NCBI GenBank assembly: GCA_003175865.1
Contig: PSRF01000416.1
Span: forward strand, 1 to 5,838
Direction: 5' to 3'
DNA length: 5,838 bases
Origin: Blastocatellia bacterium
Lineage (GTDB): Bacteria > Acidobacteriota > Blastocatellia > Pyrinomonadales > Pyrinomonadaceae
Both the position numbers and the translations under genes were made by a program. The notes below the pieces were generated by a model, which did no database searches, was not told where the DNA came from, and was given only the letters and a program-made list of their open reading frames with translations. Positions 3,917-5,838 of this stretch are shown here, one piece after another. Within the stretch, counting starts at the first letter, position 1; the number at the start of each line of letters is the position of its first letter.

Positions 3917-5782
3917 TCACATACTTTTTTTCTTTGCCTTCGCGTTTGGTCGTTGGGGCTGCTGCAAACAGACGTCCTCCAAAGCCAGCGTTGACAGTGC
4001 GCGTTGGAACTTGTCAGTCAAAGCCGCGCTTTGAGCCAATGAGTTATCGAAATTGATCTTCGCCATCTCACGAAACGCACTCTCCGGATCCAACCCTGGC
4101 ATATAAAACCGGAAAAGGTATTGGCCCCTGTTCTGACCACCCTTACCTATTCGCGTAACCGCCTTTTCTACGGCTTGATCATCACTCACAAAATCTGGAG
4201 CCTCGAGGCGATTAATGCAGTTAACGGCGTCAGCCAGAATCGAGAATGACCGGCTGAGATCGATTTTCGCGTAAAGAGTAGAGGCTGTTAACAATGCTCG
4301 AGCAGCAAAGATTGTAGTACCGCCTTTCTTCGCTTCAGCTATTGCTGCTTCAAGGATCTCGCGAGCGTGAGGAAGTGCCTCGCGTCTTTTTAATAACTCC
4401 CTGGCGATCTCTGTGTGAAGATAAGCACGCTGTTCTGGTCCTTCGGCGCGTGATACAAGTCTCTCAGCTTCGTCGAGTTCCTTGTTTTTGATTGCAGCTG
4501 TGGCGCGTTGAAAATAGAGCCACTCGACTAGCTGTGCCCGGAGATTTGAATCGTTGATTTTGTCAATTATCTCAGTCACATGGTCCAAACTCTCTTTGTC
4601 AGACGCGTCACTCATTACCGTGCTTGCCGTGAGTTCATCGCGCTCGTTCATATCCGATTCCTTCTGCGCTAACTCAATCCGCTCGTCAAAGGTCTTTTCC
4701 GGCGCAGTCGAGACTTCTCGTCCGGGTTGCAAAAGTATCTTCTGATCCTCAACTGAAAGTGATACCAGAATTTTTTCCCGCGCCTGTATCAGCGGTGCCA
4801 GCAAATCGGGGAAAGACTCTCTTACCTGCGGTTCGAGTCGAATCAATCCCTCGAGAAGATGTGCTGGTCCGGGTCTCAAGTACCCGTCCGAACTTTGATA
4901 ACGATCGCTTTCAGCGAGGGGTGTCTCCAGTGCTTGTTGTGCTCGTTGAAGAAGCACTTGAATAAACTGCCGTTGCAGAGTCTGATTAGTCACAAAATTG
5001 GGTGGAACCACATAAAACGAGAAGATCGGAGTGTTGAGCGTGTTACTCCAGGCGAATGGATATGCTTGCAAGTAGAGAAGCTCTTTCATCGGTTTGTCGC
5101 CGTAAACCGCAAGCGCTTGACCGTAGAAGTGGTCTGCTGTTTTCTGATTGATTTCAGAGAGTCGATATAGAAAGCGGGTTAGAGCTGAACTCGCAGGATA
5201 ATTGAAGCTGGCCGCGGCAAGGTCCATGCTCGCGTTCACGTCCGTAGCGATTAGTTTGATTGCGGAATCGAGCAACCTTTCCGATGTTAAGACACTTTCA
5301 AACGAGTCTCTTGCTGATTCACGACCCGTATCCGGGATCGATTTCAGCATTTGTTCAGTGAACTGTTTAGCTAATTTGGGCTCGCGCTTAGCGACCGCTC
5401 GAATTACGACATATCGCTGATCTGGAACTCGCAGTCTCAGAATTATGACTCGCGATCCATTCTGTGCGTTCCATTTTTCATTCTCTGTAGCCAATTCAAA
5501 TGCTTCTGCAAACACTGCACGCGCTTTAGTCTGTTCGTAAGGCCATAACAGATCAGCGGCGCGAATGAGGACAGTGATACGTCTGATGGAATCATCGAAA
5601 GTTTTACTCAGTGCTAACTGCTGTTTGATCGTATCGAGTGCGTTCTCTCTGGTGCACAACGGAGACTCTTCGCTTCGGTTGGCTTGGGCAAGTATTTGAG
5701 TGGCGCTACATGTTACGAAACCAGTCAGAAGGATGACCGGGACCATCCGGCCGCAAAGCGTAAAGAGGGATCGATAATGCAT
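3917..5782 (-). CDS. Exported alpha-helical protein of unknown function
   Basis: I do not recognise a named family for this 621-residue product. An N-terminal signal peptide is clear: basic residues (R4, R12), a hydrophobic core (about 14-24) and an AQA site at 32-34, so cleavage after residue 34 is likely. C25 does not sit in a proper lipobox, so a lipoprotein is less likely. The mature chain is mostly amphipathic helices. Residues 63-100 contain 'RAADLLWPYEQTKARAVFAEAFELA', and 415-525 has helix pairs rich in A, L and E resembling tetratricopeptide repeats ('ELDEAERLVSRAEG', 'HAREILEAAIAEAKKG'), suggesting an alpha-solenoid that binds other proteins. I recall similar uncharacterised proteins, with the same 'RAADLLWP' region, in Acidobacteriota. 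The tail is basic (KAKKKSM). The ATG at 5782 is the only upstream start giving a full signal peptide; AAGGG lies ten bases before it. The gene is convergent with the SRPBCC gene and has no visible operon partner. Confidence 0.75.
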   Translation of the reverse strand: MHYRSLFTLCGRMVPVILLTGFVTCSATQILAQANRSEESPLCTRENALDTIKQQLALSKTFDDSIRRITVLIRAADLLWPYEQTKARAVFAEAFELATENEKWNAQNGSRVIILRLRVPDQRYVVIRAVAKREPKLAKQFTEQMLKSIPDTGRESARDSFESVLTSERLLDSAIKLIATDVNASMDLAAASFNYPASSALTRFLYRLSEINQKTADHFYGQALAVYGDKPMKELLYLQAYPFAWSNTLNTPIFSFYVVPPNFVTNQTLQRQFIQVLLQRAQQALETPLAESDRYQSSDGYLRPGPAHLLEGLIRLEPQVRESFPDLLAPLIQAREKILVSLSVEDQKILLQPGREVSTAPEKTFDERIELAQKESDMNERDELTASTVMSDASDKESLDHVTEIIDKINDSNLRAQLVEWLYFQRATAAIKNKELDEAERLVSRAEGPEQRAYLHTEIARELLKRREALPHAREILEAAIAEAKKGGTTIFAARALLTASTLYAKIDLSRSFSILADAVNCINRLEAPDFVSDDQAVEKAVTRIGKGGQNRGQYLFRFYMPGLDPESAFREMAKINFDNSLAQSAALTDKFQRALSTLALEDVCLQQPQRPNAKAKKKSM

Positions 5783-5792
5783 CGCAGAACTG

Positions 5793-5797
5793 CCCTT
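5793..5797 (-). promoter_or_regulatory. Possible ribosome binding site of the exported-protein gene
   Basis: On the minus strand AAGGG lies ten bases before the ATG at 5782. It is a moderate match. Only 56 bases of upstream sequence are in the window, and no convincing promoter is seen there. Confidence 0.45.
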
Positions 5798-5838
5798 AGA
5801 ATTGAGTGTTACGTCGCACTCGGAATCGTAAACGCCTG

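Noticed and set aside
4554..5420. Several plus-strand open frames of 60-100 codons across 4554-5420
   Set aside because: They are antisense shadows of the exported-protein gene, lack ribosome binding sites and show no domain features.

Overview
The window looks like chromosomal DNA of a free-living Gram-negative soil or water bacterium of moderate GC content. The best guess is the Acidobacteriota, class Blastocatellia (Pyrinomonadaceae-like). This rests on remembered resemblance, not a search: the protein set fits (an ABC-2 exporter, a BNR propeller/MoaD-like pair, an AHSA1-like SRPBCC protein and a secreted helical protein with an 'RAADLLWP' motif), and so do short palindromic repeats whose translation gives 'FANAFGV'. 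No phage, transposase, CRISPR, tRNA or rRNA signal was seen.

Layout. Bases 1-120 are the 3' end of an ABC transporter ATPase gene. Bases 121-422 hold no gene; they carry four diverged copies of a hairpin repeat, two in each orientation and facing each other. The ABC-2 permease follows at 423-1559. Its extracytoplasmic domain contains an apparent in-frame insertion derived from a palindromic repeat. A 184-base gap with a weak inverted repeat leads to a gene set on the same strand: a six-Asp-box BNR beta-propeller protein (1744-2931), a MoaD/ThiS-like ubiquitin-fold protein ending in Gly-Gly (2928-3224, overlapping by ATGA), and, after a 147-base gap with two facing copies of another GC-rich hairpin, an SRPBCC/AHSA1-like protein (3372-3827). 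A long imperfect inverted repeat fills the 89 bases between this stop codon and the stop codon of the convergent last gene (complement 3917-5782). That gene encodes a 621-residue exported, mostly helical protein of unknown function.

How the parts may work together. The ATPase and permease should form one exporter of unknown substrate. The propeller and MoaD-like genes are translationally coupled and probably act in one process. The Gly-Gly tail suggests the small protein is activated by adenylation, but no partner enzyme (MoaE, ThiG, ThiF/MoeB) lies in the window.

The most notable feature is the repeats: every gap between genes holds its own inverted-repeat element, and one element seems to have been absorbed into a coding sequence. 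No clear new defence, secretion or mobile system is present; the coupled propeller/MoaD-like pair is the nearest candidate for an uncharacterised system.
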